NCBI RefSeq assembly: GCF_003952185.1
Contig: NZ_RXFS01000003.1
Location: 1 to 64,000, forward strand
Source: Variovorax sp. 679
Lineage (GTDB): Bacteria > Pseudomonadota > Gammaproteobacteria > Burkholderiales > Burkholderiaceae_C
Reading direction: 5' to 3'
DNA length: 64,000 bases
Shown: positions 53,355 to 62,383 of the stretch, one piece after another
Layout: the number at the start of each line of letters is the position of its first letter
Numbering within the stretch: position 1 is the first letter of the stretch
The notes under the pieces: model-generated
The model's input: the letters and a program-made list of their open reading frames with translations, nothing else
Told to the model about the DNA's origin: nothing
Database searches by the model: none
Made by a program: the position numbers and the translations under genes

Positions 53355-54787
53355 GGCTTGCGCTCCGAAGCTTTCTGCACGAAGCGCGCGACGCGCCCGC
53401 TGCCCCGACGCACGGCATCGATCAGGCGCGCATCGCCCGCAAGATTGCCCCACAGCCCCACGTCCGAGCACAGCGCGACGACCGGGTCGGCTGCGTCGCA
53501 GATGGCATGCGCCACCGCCTCGTCCATGCCCTGGTCCTGGTAGGCGTAGGGCAGCACGCCCTTGTGCCAGCGCTGCAGGAAGGCGAGGAACAACGCGGGC
53601 AGCATCGCCACGCTGTCGATGGGCTGGCCGGCCGCGAGACGCTCGCGCACCGTCGGCGCGATGAAGCCGGGGATCTTCGAGAAGCCGTCTGCCGCCACAC
53701 GCTGATTGGTGTCGCGGATCGCGGGGTTGCCGAAGCGGTCGAGCACCACGTCGCGATACGCCGCCAGGTCGATGGGGCTGGGGCTCAGGCAGGGAATGAC
53801 ATCGTCGGTGACGTAGTCGAAGGCCATCTTGCGGATGGCCGCGTCATGGGTGCCTTCGTGGATAAAGCCGAGCCCCACCAGCGTGCCCGCCCAGGCAATG
53901 CAGCTGTGCGTGGCGTTGAGGATGCGGATCTTGGCCTCTTCGTAAGGCTGCACCGATTCGACCAGCTCCACGCCCACGCGGCCCCAGTCGGGCCGGCCGG
54001 CGATGAAGTTGTCCTCGATCACCCACTGGATGAAGCTCTCGCCGGTGATGGCGGCCGCGTCGTCGCGCCCCGTGGCGGCCTTCACGCGCGCGCGCAGCTC
54101 GGGCGGCGGGCGCGGCGTGATGCGGTCGACCATGGCGTTCGGGCAGCGCGTGTTCGCGTTCACCCACGCGAGCAGATCCGCATCGCCCGCGAGCTCGATG
54201 AACTCCAGCAGCCCGGCGCGGAAACGGTCGCCGTTGTGGCGCAGGTTGTCGCAGTTCAGCAGCGTGACCGGGCCGGCGTTCGCGGCCTTGCGCGCGCGCA
54301 GGATGGCGCAGACGGCGCCGTAGATGGTCACGCCGTCGCCGCCGGTCTCGCCGCGCCGAGCGCGTTCCACGTCGGCGGCCAGGTCGGTGAAGGACAGGTC
54401 GAGCCGGCCCTTGTCGTCGAGGTAGTAGCCCGCCTCGGTCACGGTGAACGAGACGATGCGCGTCGACGGCGCGGCGCCGCGCGCGATCACGTTGGCGAGC
54501 GAGCGCTCCCAGGGCAGCACCTCGCGGATCGCGCCGATCTCCTCGTAGCGGTACTCGCCCGCGGGCGAGACGGTCTCGAGCGTGTAGCGACCGCCCTGCG
54601 CCTGCAGCGCGGCGACGACGTCGGCCATGTCCGGCCGGATGTTGGCGCCCGACAGCGACCAGCGGGTGTCGCCCGCGTCGATCAGCCGCTGCAGGTACAC
54701 GGCCTGGTGGGCGCGATGGAACGAGCCCAGGCCGAGATGGAGCACCGTGAACTCGGTGAGAGCCGGTGGAGTTTGCGCGATGGTCAC
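53351..54787 (-). CDS. Mannitol/D-arabinitol dehydrogenase family protein
   Basis: A 478-residue polyol-specific long-chain dehydrogenase: HLGLGSFHRAHQAVYLQ, TVTEAGYYLD, LLNCDNLRHNG, and the catalytic block KIRILNATHSCIAWAGTLVG with Lys and His. It oxidises D-mannitol to D-fructose or D-arabinitol to D-xylulose. The presence of both a fructokinase and a xylulokinase in the operon makes both activities plausible. Confidence 0.9.
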   Translation of the reverse strand: MTIAQTPPALTEFTVLHLGLGSFHRAHQAVYLQRLIDAGDTRWSLSGANIRPDMADVVAALQAQGGRYTLETVSPAGEYRYEEIGAIREVLPWERSLANVIARGAAPSTRIVSFTVTEAGYYLDDKGRLDLSFTDLAADVERARRGETGGDGVTIYGAVCAILRARKAANAGPVTLLNCDNLRHNGDRFRAGLLEFIELAGDADLLAWVNANTRCPNAMVDRITPRPPPELRARVKAATGRDDAAAITGESFIQWVIEDNFIAGRPDWGRVGVELVESVQPYEEAKIRILNATHSCIAWAGTLVGLGFIHEGTHDAAIRKMAFDYVTDDVIPCLSPSPIDLAAYRDVVLDRFGNPAIRDTNQRVAADGFSKIPGFIAPTVRERLAAGQPIDSVAMLPALFLAFLQRWHKGVLPYAYQDQGMDEAVAHAICDAADPVVALCSDVGLWGNLAGDARLIDAVRRGSGRVARFVQKASERKP

Positions 54788-54824
54788 GGGGATGTCTGTT
54801 GAAAAAACGGTAGGTGGATGAAGT

Positions 54825-55865
54825 TCACGCGGCGACCGACCGGCCCTCGCGATTGAAGAGATGCAGCACCGACGGATCGAGCTCCACCGCCACGTCGTCG
54901 CCGGCCTGCAGCGGCGTGCGGTCGTTCTGCCGCGCGATCAGCGGCACGCCGGCCACTTCGACGTGGATGAGCGTGTCCGCGCCCAGCGCCTCGATCAGCT
55001 CCACGCGGCCGAGCACGTCGGACACCGGCGCGCCCTGCTTCGGATGCACGCGCAGGCCCTCGGGGCGCACGCCCAGGAAGCCGTCAGACGGCAGCCGGCC
55101 ACCGGTGGCTGCGGAGAAAGAAGGAATGGCATTCGCCGCCACCATGTTCATCGACGGCATGCCGATGAACTGCGCGACGAACTGGTTGGCCGGGCGGTCG
55201 TACAGCTCCAGCGGCGTGCCGACCTGTTCGATCAGCCCGTCTTTCAGCACCACCACGCGGTCGGCCAGTGTCATGGCCTCGACCTGGTCGTGCGTCACGT
55301 AGATGGTGGTCGCGCCGAGCGCGCGGTGCAGCTTGTGGATTTCGACCCGCGTGTTGCCGCGCAGCGCGGCGTCGAGGTTAGACAAAGGCTCGTCGAACAG
55401 GAACACCTTCGGAGCCCGCACGATGGCACGGCCGATGGCCACGCGCTGGCGCTGGCCACCCGACAGGTCCTTGGGTGTGCGATCGAGGTACTGCGTGAGG
55501 TTGAGCGTCTTGGCCGCGTACTCGACCTTGGTCTTGATCTCGCTCTTCGACACGCCCGCGAGCTTGAGCGCGAAGGACATGTTGTCGTACACGCTCATGT
55601 GCGGATAGAGCGCATAGCTCTGGAACACCATCGCAAGATCGCGCTTGCCCGAGGGCGCCCAGGTGATGTCCTTTCCGTCGAGCAGCAGGTTGCCACTGGT
55701 GATCGGCTCCAGCCCCGCAATCAGCCGCAGCAGCGTCGACTTGCCGCAGCCCGAAGGCCCGACGAAGACGATGAACTCGCCCTTCTGGATCTGCAGGTCG
55801 ACGCCCTTGATGATGTTGACTTCACCAAAGCTCTTCTTGATGTTCTTGAGTTCGAGGTAGGCCAT
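54825..55865 (-). CDS. Polyol ABC transporter ATP-binding protein (MalK/UgpC type)
   Basis: A 346-residue ATPase: Walker A GPSGCGKST (residues 36-44), LSGGQ (134-138), Walker B LFDEP with Glu159, switch His192, and a C-terminal TOBE regulatory domain (about 270-340). It energises import through the two permeases encoded next to it. GGGAGA lies before ATG 55865; the longer frame extends into the permease gene and is not used. Confidence 0.93.
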   Translation of the reverse strand: MAYLELKNIKKSFGEVNIIKGVDLQIQKGEFIVFVGPSGCGKSTLLRLIAGLEPITSGNLLLDGKDITWAPSGKRDLAMVFQSYALYPHMSVYDNMSFALKLAGVSKSEIKTKVEYAAKTLNLTQYLDRTPKDLSGGQRQRVAIGRAIVRAPKVFLFDEPLSNLDAALRGNTRVEIHKLHRALGATTIYVTHDQVEAMTLADRVVVLKDGLIEQVGTPLELYDRPANQFVAQFIGMPSMNMVAANAIPSFSAATGGRLPSDGFLGVRPEGLRVHPKQGAPVSDVLGRVELIEALGADTLIHVEVAGVPLIARQNDRTPLQAGDDVAVELDPSVLHLFNREGRSVAA

Positions 55866-55882
55866 GAGATGTCTCCCTTTCT

Positions 55883-56719
55883 TTACTTGACGGCGCCGAA
55901 GGTGAGGCCTTGGACGAGCTGCTTCTGGCTGAACCAGCCGAACACGACGATGGGCGCAATGGCCATCAGCGAAGCCGCGGACAGCTTGGCCCAGAACAGG
56001 CCCTCGGGGCTGGAGTACGAAGCGATGAGCGTGGCCAGCGTGCCGGCCTTGGCGGAGGTGAGGTTCAGCGCCCAGAAGGCCTCGTTCCAGCTCAGCACCA
56101 GGCACAGCAGGCCGGTGGATGCGAGACCGCCCACCGACAGCGGCATCACGACGTGGCGGAACTCGGTCCAGAGGTTGGCGCCGTCCATGCGCGCGGCTTC
56201 CAGGATCTCGGGCGGAATGTCCTTGTAGGCGCTGTAGAGCATCCACACCATGATCGGCAGGTTCGACAGCGTGAACACGATGGTCAGCGCGGTGAGCGAG
56301 TCCAGCATGCCCGCGGTCTGCGCGATCACGTAGATCGGCACCAGCGCGCCCACGGCCGGCATCATCTTGGTGGAGAGCATCCACATCAGGATGTCGCGCG
56401 TCTTCTTCGTGCGGAAGAAGGCCATCGAGTACGCGGCGGGCGCCGCGATCAGCAGGCCGAGGATGGTCGAGCCCAGGCTGGTGATGAGCGAGTTGCGCGC
56501 GTACAGCAGGTAGTCGCTGCGGCGCTGCACTTCGCCGAAGTTGTCGAGCGTGGGCTCGAAGATGAAGAGCGGCGGCACGTGGATGGCCTGCAGCTCCGTC
56601 TTGAAGGCCGTGAGGAACAGCCAGCCGAGCGGAAAGAACAGCAGCAGCGCGACGGCCCACGCGCCGACGGTGCGCAGCAGTTGCGGCAGGAAGTTGCTGG
56701 GAGCTTGTGTCTGTTGCAT
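55883..56719 (-). CDS. Polyol ABC transporter permease (MalG type)
   Basis: A 278-residue inner-membrane protein with six predicted segments. The cytoplasmic EAA loop, EAARMDGANLWTEFRHVVMPL, contacts the ATPase. GAGGAG precedes ATG 56719. It lies 17 bp before the ATPase gene in transcription order and 13 bp after the first permease gene. Confidence 0.92.
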   Translation of the reverse strand: MQQTQAPSNFLPQLLRTVGAWAVALLLFFPLGWLFLTAFKTELQAIHVPPLFIFEPTLDNFGEVQRRSDYLLYARNSLITSLGSTILGLLIAAPAAYSMAFFRTKKTRDILMWMLSTKMMPAVGALVPIYVIAQTAGMLDSLTALTIVFTLSNLPIMVWMLYSAYKDIPPEILEAARMDGANLWTEFRHVVMPLSVGGLASTGLLCLVLSWNEAFWALNLTSAKAGTLATLIASYSSPEGLFWAKLSAASLMAIAPIVVFGWFSQKQLVQGLTFGAVK

Positions 56720-56732
56720 GGCGTGCGGCTCC

Positions 56733-57590
56733 TCAGTCCAGGTTCTTGCCGATGATTCGGATGAGGAACACGGCCACGATGTTGGCCAGCACCACCGCGA
56801 ACAGCGCACCCGCCGAAGCCACGCCCACGTCGAAGTTCATGAGCGACTGCTTGAAGATCATGTAGGTCATGTTGGTGCTCTCGTTGCCCGGGCCACCGTT
56901 GGTGGTGATGGCGATCTCCGCGAACACGCTGAGCAGAAAGATCATCTCGATCATGATCACCACCGCCATGGGGCGGGCGAGGTGCGGCACGGTGAGATAG
57001 AAGAAGCGCTGGAACGAGCTCGCGCCGTCCATGCGGGCGGCTTCCATCTGCTCGCGGTCGAGCGACTGCAGCGAGGTGATGAAGATCAGGCAGGCAAAAG
57101 GCAGCCACTGCCAGGCCACCATGATGATCACGGACAGCAGCGGCACGTCGGTGAGCCAGTCGACCGGCTGGGCCCCGAAGGCGCGCCACACGTCGGCCAG
57201 CACGCCGTAGATGGGGTTCATCATCATGTGCTTCCACAGCAGCGCGTTGACCGCGGGCATGACGAAGAAGGGCGAGATCAGCAGCACCCGCACGATGCCG
57301 CGCCCCGGGAAGGGCTCGTTCACCAGCAGCGCGAGCAGCACGCCGAACACCACCGTAATGACGATCACGCTGCCGATCAGCAGCAGCGTGTTCCACGTGG
57401 CCGGCCAGAAGTCGGGGTCGGTGATGAAGTAGTGAAAGTTCTCGATGCCCGCGAAGGTGCGCTCGCCAGGCTGCATGAGGTTGTAGTTCACGAACGAGAA
57501 GTACAACGTCATCGCCAGCGGCACGATCATCCAGGCGAAGAGCGTGAGCACGGCGGGCGCCATGAGGGCGCGGGGCAGGAGTCTTTTCAT
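56733..57590 (-). CDS. Polyol ABC transporter permease (MalF type)
   Basis: A 285-residue inner-membrane protein with six predicted segments beginning MKRLLPRALMAPAVLTLFAWM. The EAA loop reads EAARMDGASSFQRFFYLTVPHL. It pairs with the MalG-type permease to form the channel. It starts 118 bp after the binding-protein gene, with hairpins between. Confidence 0.92.
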   Translation of the reverse strand: MKRLLPRALMAPAVLTLFAWMIVPLAMTLYFSFVNYNLMQPGERTFAGIENFHYFITDPDFWPATWNTLLLIGSVIVITVVFGVLLALLVNEPFPGRGIVRVLLISPFFVMPAVNALLWKHMMMNPIYGVLADVWRAFGAQPVDWLTDVPLLSVIIMVAWQWLPFACLIFITSLQSLDREQMEAARMDGASSFQRFFYLTVPHLARPMAVVIMIEMIFLLSVFAEIAITTNGGPGNESTNMTYMIFKQSLMNFDVGVASAGALFAVVLANIVAVFLIRIIGKNLD

Positions 57591-57608
57591 GTTCTGGGTC
57601 CCTGGGCA

Positions 57609-57675
57609 TTAGGTCAGGACTGCCGCGGATCCGGCTTTGCCGGTCCGCTGGCAGTGCCCCCTGCGAGGGGGCTGG
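57609..57675 (-). repeat. Interspersed two-hairpin repeat (REP-like), copy inside the polyol operon
   Basis: On the minus strand GCCCCCT-CGC-AGGGGGC (57656-57672) is followed by CGGACCGGC-AAA-GCCGGATCCG (57626-57647). It fills the gap between the binding-protein and permease genes, where such hairpins often protect the upstream mRNA and give more binding protein than permease. The same pair of stems lies after groEL. Confidence 0.65.
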
Positions 57676-57708
57676 CGCGCAGCACGAAGTTGCGCGCGGC
57701 CTGGGCGC

Positions 57709-59019
57709 TTACTTGTAGTACCCGGCCTTCTTCATCTCGCGCTCTGCAGCGGTCTGCGAAGTCTTCAGCGCCTGGTCGACCGTGACCTTGCCCGACAGCG
57801 CCGCGCTCATCTGCTGGCCCACCGCCACGCCGATGGCCTGGAACTCGGGAATGGCCGCGTACTGCACGCCGACGTACGGCGACTTGGGCAGCGTGCTGTC
57901 GGTGAGGTTCGCGCTGTCGATGGCCTTCTTCTCGGCCGCCGCGAACTTGGCGACCTTCTGGAACTCGGGGTTCGCGTAGGTCGACTTGCGCGTGCCGGTC
58001 GGCACCGAGGCCCAGCCGGTTTCCTTGGCCACCAGGGCGATGTAGTCCTTGGAGGTCGCCCACTTGATGAACTTCTGCGCAGCCTCGTCCTTGGTCGAGC
58101 TGGCCGGAATGGCCAGGTTCCACGACCACAGCCAGTTGGCGCCCTTCGGCGTGGCGGCGGTGGGGGCCTGCGCGAAGGCCACCTTGTCGGCCACCTTCGA
58201 CTGCTTCGGATCGCTGATGAACGAGGCCGCGATGGTCGCGTCCACCCAGGCTGCGCACTTGCCTTCATTGAAGAGCGCGAGGTTCTCGTTGAAGCTGTTG
58301 GCCGATGCGCCCGGAGGGCCGTCCTTCTTCATCAGGTCGACGTAGAAGCCGATCGCGTCCTTCCAGGCCTTGGTGTCGATCTGCGGCTTCCACTGCATGT
58401 CGAACCACTGGCCGCCGTTGGTGTTGACCAGCGTGGTCAGGAAGGCCATGTTGTCGCCCCAGCCCGGCTTGCCGCGCAGGCACATGCCGTACACGCCGGC
58501 CTTCGGGTCGTTGGCCTTGTCGGCGAACTCCTTCACCTGTGCCCAGGTGGGCTGGTCGGGGAACTTCACGCCCACCTTGTCGGCCAGGTCCTTGCGGTAC
58601 ATGAGCATGGAGCTCTCGCCGTAGAAGGGCGCGGCGTAGAGCTTGCCTTCGTTCGACAGGCCGTCGCGGATGGCGGGCAACAGGTCGTCGACGTCGTAGG
58701 CGGCGTCGGTGGCGATGGGCTTGAGCCAGCCTTTCTTCGACCAGATCGGGGTTTCGTACAGGCCGATGGTCATCACGTCGAACTGGCCGCCCTTGGTGGC
58801 GATGTCGGTGGTCACGCGCTGGCGCAGCGTGCCCTCTTCCAGCGTCACCCACTTGAGCTTGATGTCGGGGTTCGCCTTCTCGAAGAAGGGGGTGAGCTTC
58901 TGCATCTCGATCATGTGGCCGTTGTTCACGGTCGCGATCACGAGTTCGGTGGCGGCCTGCGACACGACGCCCGTACCGATGAGTGCGAGGACGAGGCCCG
59001 CTTTCAGAAAACGCTTCAT
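57709..59019 (-). CDS. Polyol ABC transporter substrate-binding protein
   Basis: A 436-residue periplasmic family-1 binding protein with a Sec signal (MKRFLKAGLVLALIGTGVVSQA, cleavage near residue 22). Blocks such as FFEKANPDIKLKWVTLEEGTLRQRVTTDIATKGGQFDV and APFYGESSMLMYRKDLADK are typical of sorbitol/mannitol-type binding proteins. AGGAG lies before ATG 59019. It is the first gene of the ten-gene operon. Confidence 0.93.
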   Translation of the reverse strand: MKRFLKAGLVLALIGTGVVSQAATELVIATVNNGHMIEMQKLTPFFEKANPDIKLKWVTLEEGTLRQRVTTDIATKGGQFDVMTIGLYETPIWSKKGWLKPIATDAAYDVDDLLPAIRDGLSNEGKLYAAPFYGESSMLMYRKDLADKVGVKFPDQPTWAQVKEFADKANDPKAGVYGMCLRGKPGWGDNMAFLTTLVNTNGGQWFDMQWKPQIDTKAWKDAIGFYVDLMKKDGPPGASANSFNENLALFNEGKCAAWVDATIAASFISDPKQSKVADKVAFAQAPTAATPKGANWLWSWNLAIPASSTKDEAAQKFIKWATSKDYIALVAKETGWASVPTGTRKSTYANPEFQKVAKFAAAEKKAIDSANLTDSTLPKSPYVGVQYAAIPEFQAIGVAVGQQMSAALSGKVTVDQALKTSQTAAEREMKKAGYYK

Positions 59020-59139
59020 GTTTGTCTCCTAGAGGTGAGCGACGCCCAGTTCTGTCGGGTCGCCGTGCCGCGAATTCTGGAGAAGCGCGCCTGCGGTTTT
59101 GGTACTGCCACAGCCATCACCAGTACTTTCATGCACCAG

Positions 59140-59163
59140 TTGGCTAGTGAATTCCCTAGTTAA
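59140..59163. promoter_or_regulatory. Palindrome upstream of the polyol operon
   Basis: TTGGCTAG and CTAGTTAA flank an 8-base centre (TGAATTCC), matching at 6 of 8 positions as inverted repeats, 121-144 bp upstream of the binding-protein start. An AraC- or LacI-type operator is possible. No second copy was seen in the window. Confidence 0.4.
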
Positions 59164-59198
59164 CGCAATACAGCATGGAAAACTGCATCCCAAAGGCT

Positions 59199-60128
59199 TC
59201 AGGCGCCGCCCAGCAGCTGGCGCCGCAGCTGCGCGGCCGCGGGCGACAGCGCCCGGTCGGTGCGGGTGATGAGGCAGATCGGCGGCACGCGCACCGGCAG
59301 CTCGATCGGCACGGCGCGCAGCACGCCCAGGCGGGCGTAGTGGTCGGCCTGCGAGGCGGGCATCACGGCCGCCATGTCGGAGCTCTCGAGCAAGGCGGTG
59401 ATGGCGATGGGCGATGCCGTTTCGATGATGTCGAGCCGCGCCTTGATGCCCGCTTCGCGCATCGCCGCCTCGAAGCGCCCGCGCTGCGGCGAGCCCGGCG
59501 GCTGCAGCACCCACGACCAGCCCGCCATGTCGGCCAGCGTGACGGTGGCGCGCTCGAACACCGGATGGGCGGCGCGCACCACCACCACCTGCAGCTCGCC
59601 CAGCAGCGGCACGCTCGCGTACTTCGCCTCGTCGTGGCCGTCGGTGAGGCGGCCCAGCACGAAGTCGACGTCGCCCTGCTCCAGCTGCGCCTGGATCACG
59701 TCGCTGGTCTCGACCACCACCGACACGGCCACCTGCGGGTGGCGGCGGTGGTACTCCACCAGCGCCGGCGCCAGCAGCCCCGAGACCGCGCCGGGCACGC
59801 TGCCCACGCGCAGCGCGCCACTGAGGCCCGAGCGCAGGGCCTGCATCTCCTCGCGGGCGGTGCCGAAGTCGCTGAGTACGCGGCGGGCATAGCGGATCAG
59901 GATCTCTCCGTAGGGCGTGGGCTCCATGCCGCGCGCCGATCGCTCGAAGAGCTTCTCGGCCAGTGAGTCCTCCAGCTGCTGCAGCAGCTTGGTGGCGGCG
60001 GGCTGGCTGATGTTCATGGCCTCGGCCGCCCGGCCCAGGTGGCGATGGGTGTCGAGCCGGGCCAGCAGGAGCAGCTGGCGCGGCCGCACATGGAGCATCA
60101 GCGAAGCATCGGTCAGCCCTGAAGTCAT
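59199..60128 (-). CDS. LysR family transcriptional regulator (GbpR-like)
   Basis: A 309-residue LysR protein: N-terminal winged helix (RPRQLLLLARLDTHRHLGRAAEAMNISQPAATKLLQQLEDSLAEKLFERSARGMEPTPYGE) and a periplasmic-binding-like effector domain (about 100-300). It is divergent from the TctC gene 92 bp away, so it probably controls that gene and the pdxA-like gene. The start ATG 60128 fits the family N-terminus. Confidence 0.9.
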   Translation of the reverse strand: MTSGLTDASLMLHVRPRQLLLLARLDTHRHLGRAAEAMNISQPAATKLLQQLEDSLAEKLFERSARGMEPTPYGEILIRYARRVLSDFGTAREEMQALRSGLSGALRVGSVPGAVSGLLAPALVEYHRRHPQVAVSVVVETSDVIQAQLEQGDVDFVLGRLTDGHDEAKYASVPLLGELQVVVVRAAHPVFERATVTLADMAGWSWVLQPPGSPQRGRFEAAMREAGIKARLDIIETASPIAITALLESSDMAAVMPASQADHYARLGVLRAVPIELPVRVPPICLITRTDRALSPAAAQLRRQLLGGA

Positions 60129-60142
60129 AGCCAAAAGTATAT

Positions 60143-60185
60143 GGAGCTTCGGGCTTTTTCGATTGGATCGCGCGGGCGAAGCTCC
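60143..60185. promoter_or_regulatory. Inverted repeat in the LysR/TctC divergent promoter
   Basis: GGAGCTTCG (60143-60151) and CGAAGCTCC (60177-60185) are exact complements 25 bp apart, in the 92-bp divergent region. The spacing is larger than a usual LysR site, but the two 9-bp arms could be bound by two dimers or form a leader hairpin for the LysR transcript. Confidence 0.4.
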
Positions 60186-60220
60186 GTACGCTGGAGCCAC
60201 TACAAGCAGGAGACAACCCG

Positions 60221-61225
60221 ATGAAGCCTTCCTTTCCCGCCCGCGCGGCCGGGCTGGCAACGCTGGCAATGGCCGCGCTGCTCGCCATGGCGACAGCCGG
60301 AGCGCAGCAGCAACAACAACCGGCGCAGACCTACCCCGACAAGCCGATGCGCATCATGGTCGGCGCCTCGCCCGGCGGCGGTACCGACATCCTGGCGCGC
60401 GTGCTGGCCGACAAGTTCTCGCCTTCGCTCAAGCAGCCCGTGGTGGTCGAGAACAGGCCCGGCGCCTCCAACACCATCGCGGGCGAACTCACGGCCCGCG
60501 CGCCGGCCGACGGCGCCACGCTGCTGCTGGCCACCAACACCGCGCAGGCGGTGGCGCCGCACATCCTCAAGCTCAAGTACGACCCGCTGAAGGACCTGCA
60601 GCCCGTGGGCCTGGTGGCCGTGATGCCCAACGTGCTGGTGGTGTCGGCCAGCTCGCCCTACAGGTCGGTGAAGGAACTGGTGGCGGCCATGGCCGCGAAG
60701 CCGGGCAGCTTCAAGTACGCCTCTTCCGGCATCGGCAGCACGCAGCACGTGGGCGGCGAGGCCTTCAACCTGGCCACGGGCATGAAGTCGATCCACGTGC
60801 CGTACAAGGGCAGCTCGCAGGCGCACGTCGACATCATCGCGGGCGAGGTCGACATGATGTTCGACAGCACCTCCTCGGCCATGGGCCAGATCAAGGCGGG
60901 CAAGTTCCGCGCGCTGGCGGTGAGCGCACCGCAGCGCTCGCCCGAGCTGCCCGACGTGCCGACGCTCGCCGAGCAGGGCATCAAGGGCGCCGACGTGTCG
61001 ACCTGGTACGGCCTCTACGTCACGGCCGGCACGCCGCGCCCCGCGGTCGAGCGGCTGAGCGCCGAGCTCTCGCGCACGCTGAAGCTGGCCGACGTGCAGA
61101 CACGCATCAAGGCGCTGGGCGGAGAGCCCGGCGGGCTGACCGGCGAGCCCTTCGCGGCGATGAACAAGCAAGAGTTCGACCACTACGGCCAGCTCGTGCG
61201 CGACGCCAACATCAAGGCCGAATGA
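60221..61225 (+). CDS. TctC/Bug-family tripartite tricarboxylate transporter binding protein
   Basis: A 334-residue periplasmic protein with a signal peptide (MKPSFPARAAGLATLAMAALLAMATAGA). MRIMVGASPGGGTDILARVLADKFSPSL, VENRPGASNTIAGELTARAPADGATLL and STQHVGGEAFN are the Bug ligand-binding blocks. No TctA/TctB permease genes are adjacent, as is common for Bug proteins in this bacterial group. Followed by the pdxA-like gene after 49 bp. Confidence 0.9.
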   Translation: MKPSFPARAAGLATLAMAALLAMATAGAQQQQQPAQTYPDKPMRIMVGASPGGGTDILARVLADKFSPSLKQPVVVENRPGASNTIAGELTARAPADGATLLLATNTAQAVAPHILKLKYDPLKDLQPVGLVAVMPNVLVVSASSPYRSVKELVAAMAAKPGSFKYASSGIGSTQHVGGEAFNLATGMKSIHVPYKGSSQAHVDIIAGEVDMMFDSTSSAMGQIKAGKFRALAVSAPQRSPELPDVPTLAEQGIKGADVSTWYGLYVTAGTPRPAVERLSAELSRTLKLADVQTRIKALGGEPGGLTGEPFAAMNKQEFDHYGQLVRDANIKAE

Positions 61226-61274
61226 GACGGCCGGACCTTCTTTCTCTTTCTCTCAACCGCATCCGACCGACACC

Positions 61275-62342
61275 ATGTCCACCCCTTCCTCCAAGACCCA
61301 GAGCGTGACCTCCGCCAAGCCCCGCATCGCCGTGCTGCTCGGCGATCCGAGCGGCGTCGGCCCCGAGATGGCCGTGAAGCTGCTGGCGCGCCAGCGCAAC
61401 CTCGACGCCGCGCGCGTGCTGCTGATCGCCGATCCGATCGTGCTGGCGGCCGGCGAACGCGCGGCGGGCACGAAGCTCGATCCGCTGCGCATCGACAGCC
61501 TCGACGCGCTGCACTTCGAGGACGGCCGCCCCACCCTGCTCGCATGCGACTGGATGGCGGGACGGGAGCCCGTGCCGGGCGAATCGAACGAGCAGTCGGG
61601 TCGTGCCTCGTTCGAGGCGCTGGAGCTGGCCACGCTGGCGGTGCTGCAAGGGCAGGCCGAAGGCATTCTGTTCGCGCCGCTCAACAAGCATTCGCTGCGC
61701 CTGGGCGGACTGGTGCACGAGGACGAGCTGCGCTACATGCAGGAGCGCTTCGCGGTGACGGGCTTCGTCTGCGAGTTCAACCTCACCGGCTCGCTGTGGA
61801 CCTCGCGCGTGACATCGCACATTCCACTGAAGGACGTGGCAAGCCACATCACGGTGCAGGGCGTGAGCGACGCGGTGAAGATCATCGCGTCGGCGCTGCG
61901 CCGCGCGGGCGTGGCGCGTCCGCGCATCGCGGTGACGGGGCTCAATCCGCACGCGGGCGACGGCGGCTCCATCGGCATGGAGGAAATCGAGATCATCGCG
62001 CCCGCCATCGAGCAGTTGCGTGCCGAGGGCTTCGATGCGCGTGGCCCGTTCTCGCCCGACACGGTGTTCATCGGCGCGCGGCGCGGCGACGTCGACGCGG
62101 TGGTGTCGATGTATCACGACCAGGGGCAGATCGCGATGAAGCTCATGGGCTTCGAGCAGGGCGTGACGCTGCACGGCGGCCTGCCGGTGCCAGTGGCAAC
62201 TTCGGCCAGCGGCAGCGCGTTCGACATCGCGGGCAAGGGGCTGGCGCAGATCGAGGGGCTGCAGCAGGCCTTCGACCTGTGCGTGCGCATGGCGGGCGGC
62301 GCGCCGGTGCGCACGGCCGCGCAGACAGCGGTTGCAGCCTGA
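61275..62342 (+). CDS. PdxA-family dehydrogenase (PdxA2/TphB-like)
   Basis: A 355-residue NAD-dependent, metal-dependent oxidative decarboxylase of the PdxA family: LLGDPSGVGPEMAVKLL, NKHSLRLGG, GLNPHAGDGGSIGMEE and MYHDQGQIAMKLMGFEQGVTLHGGLPVP. Catabolic paralogues (PdxA2 on 4-phospho-threonate/erythronate, TphB on terephthalate dihydrodiol) are often found next to transporters, whereas vitamin B6 PdxA lies with ksgA. The TctC neighbour supports a catabolic role, substrate unknown. No DUF1537 kinase or TphA genes are in the window. Confidence 0.82.
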   Translation: MSTPSSKTQSVTSAKPRIAVLLGDPSGVGPEMAVKLLARQRNLDAARVLLIADPIVLAAGERAAGTKLDPLRIDSLDALHFEDGRPTLLACDWMAGREPVPGESNEQSGRASFEALELATLAVLQGQAEGILFAPLNKHSLRLGGLVHEDELRYMQERFAVTGFVCEFNLTGSLWTSRVTSHIPLKDVASHITVQGVSDAVKIIASALRRAGVARPRIAVTGLNPHAGDGGSIGMEEIEIIAPAIEQLRAEGFDARGPFSPDTVFIGARRGDVDAVVSMYHDQGQIAMKLMGFEQGVTLHGGLPVPVATSASGSAFDIAGKGLAQIEGLQQAFDLCVRMAGGAPVRTAAQTAVAA

Positions 62343-62345
62343 CCA

Positions 62346-62376
62346 AACAAAAAGGGCCGCTTTCGCGGCCCTTCAT
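62346..62376. terminator. Bidirectional rho-independent terminator
   Basis: AAGGGCCGC and GCGGCCCTT form a 9-bp stem with a TTTC loop; A-rich sequence lies on the left and TTC on the right. It separates the convergent pdxA-like and DUF805 genes. Confidence 0.75.
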
Positions 62377-62383
62377 TGGAAGC

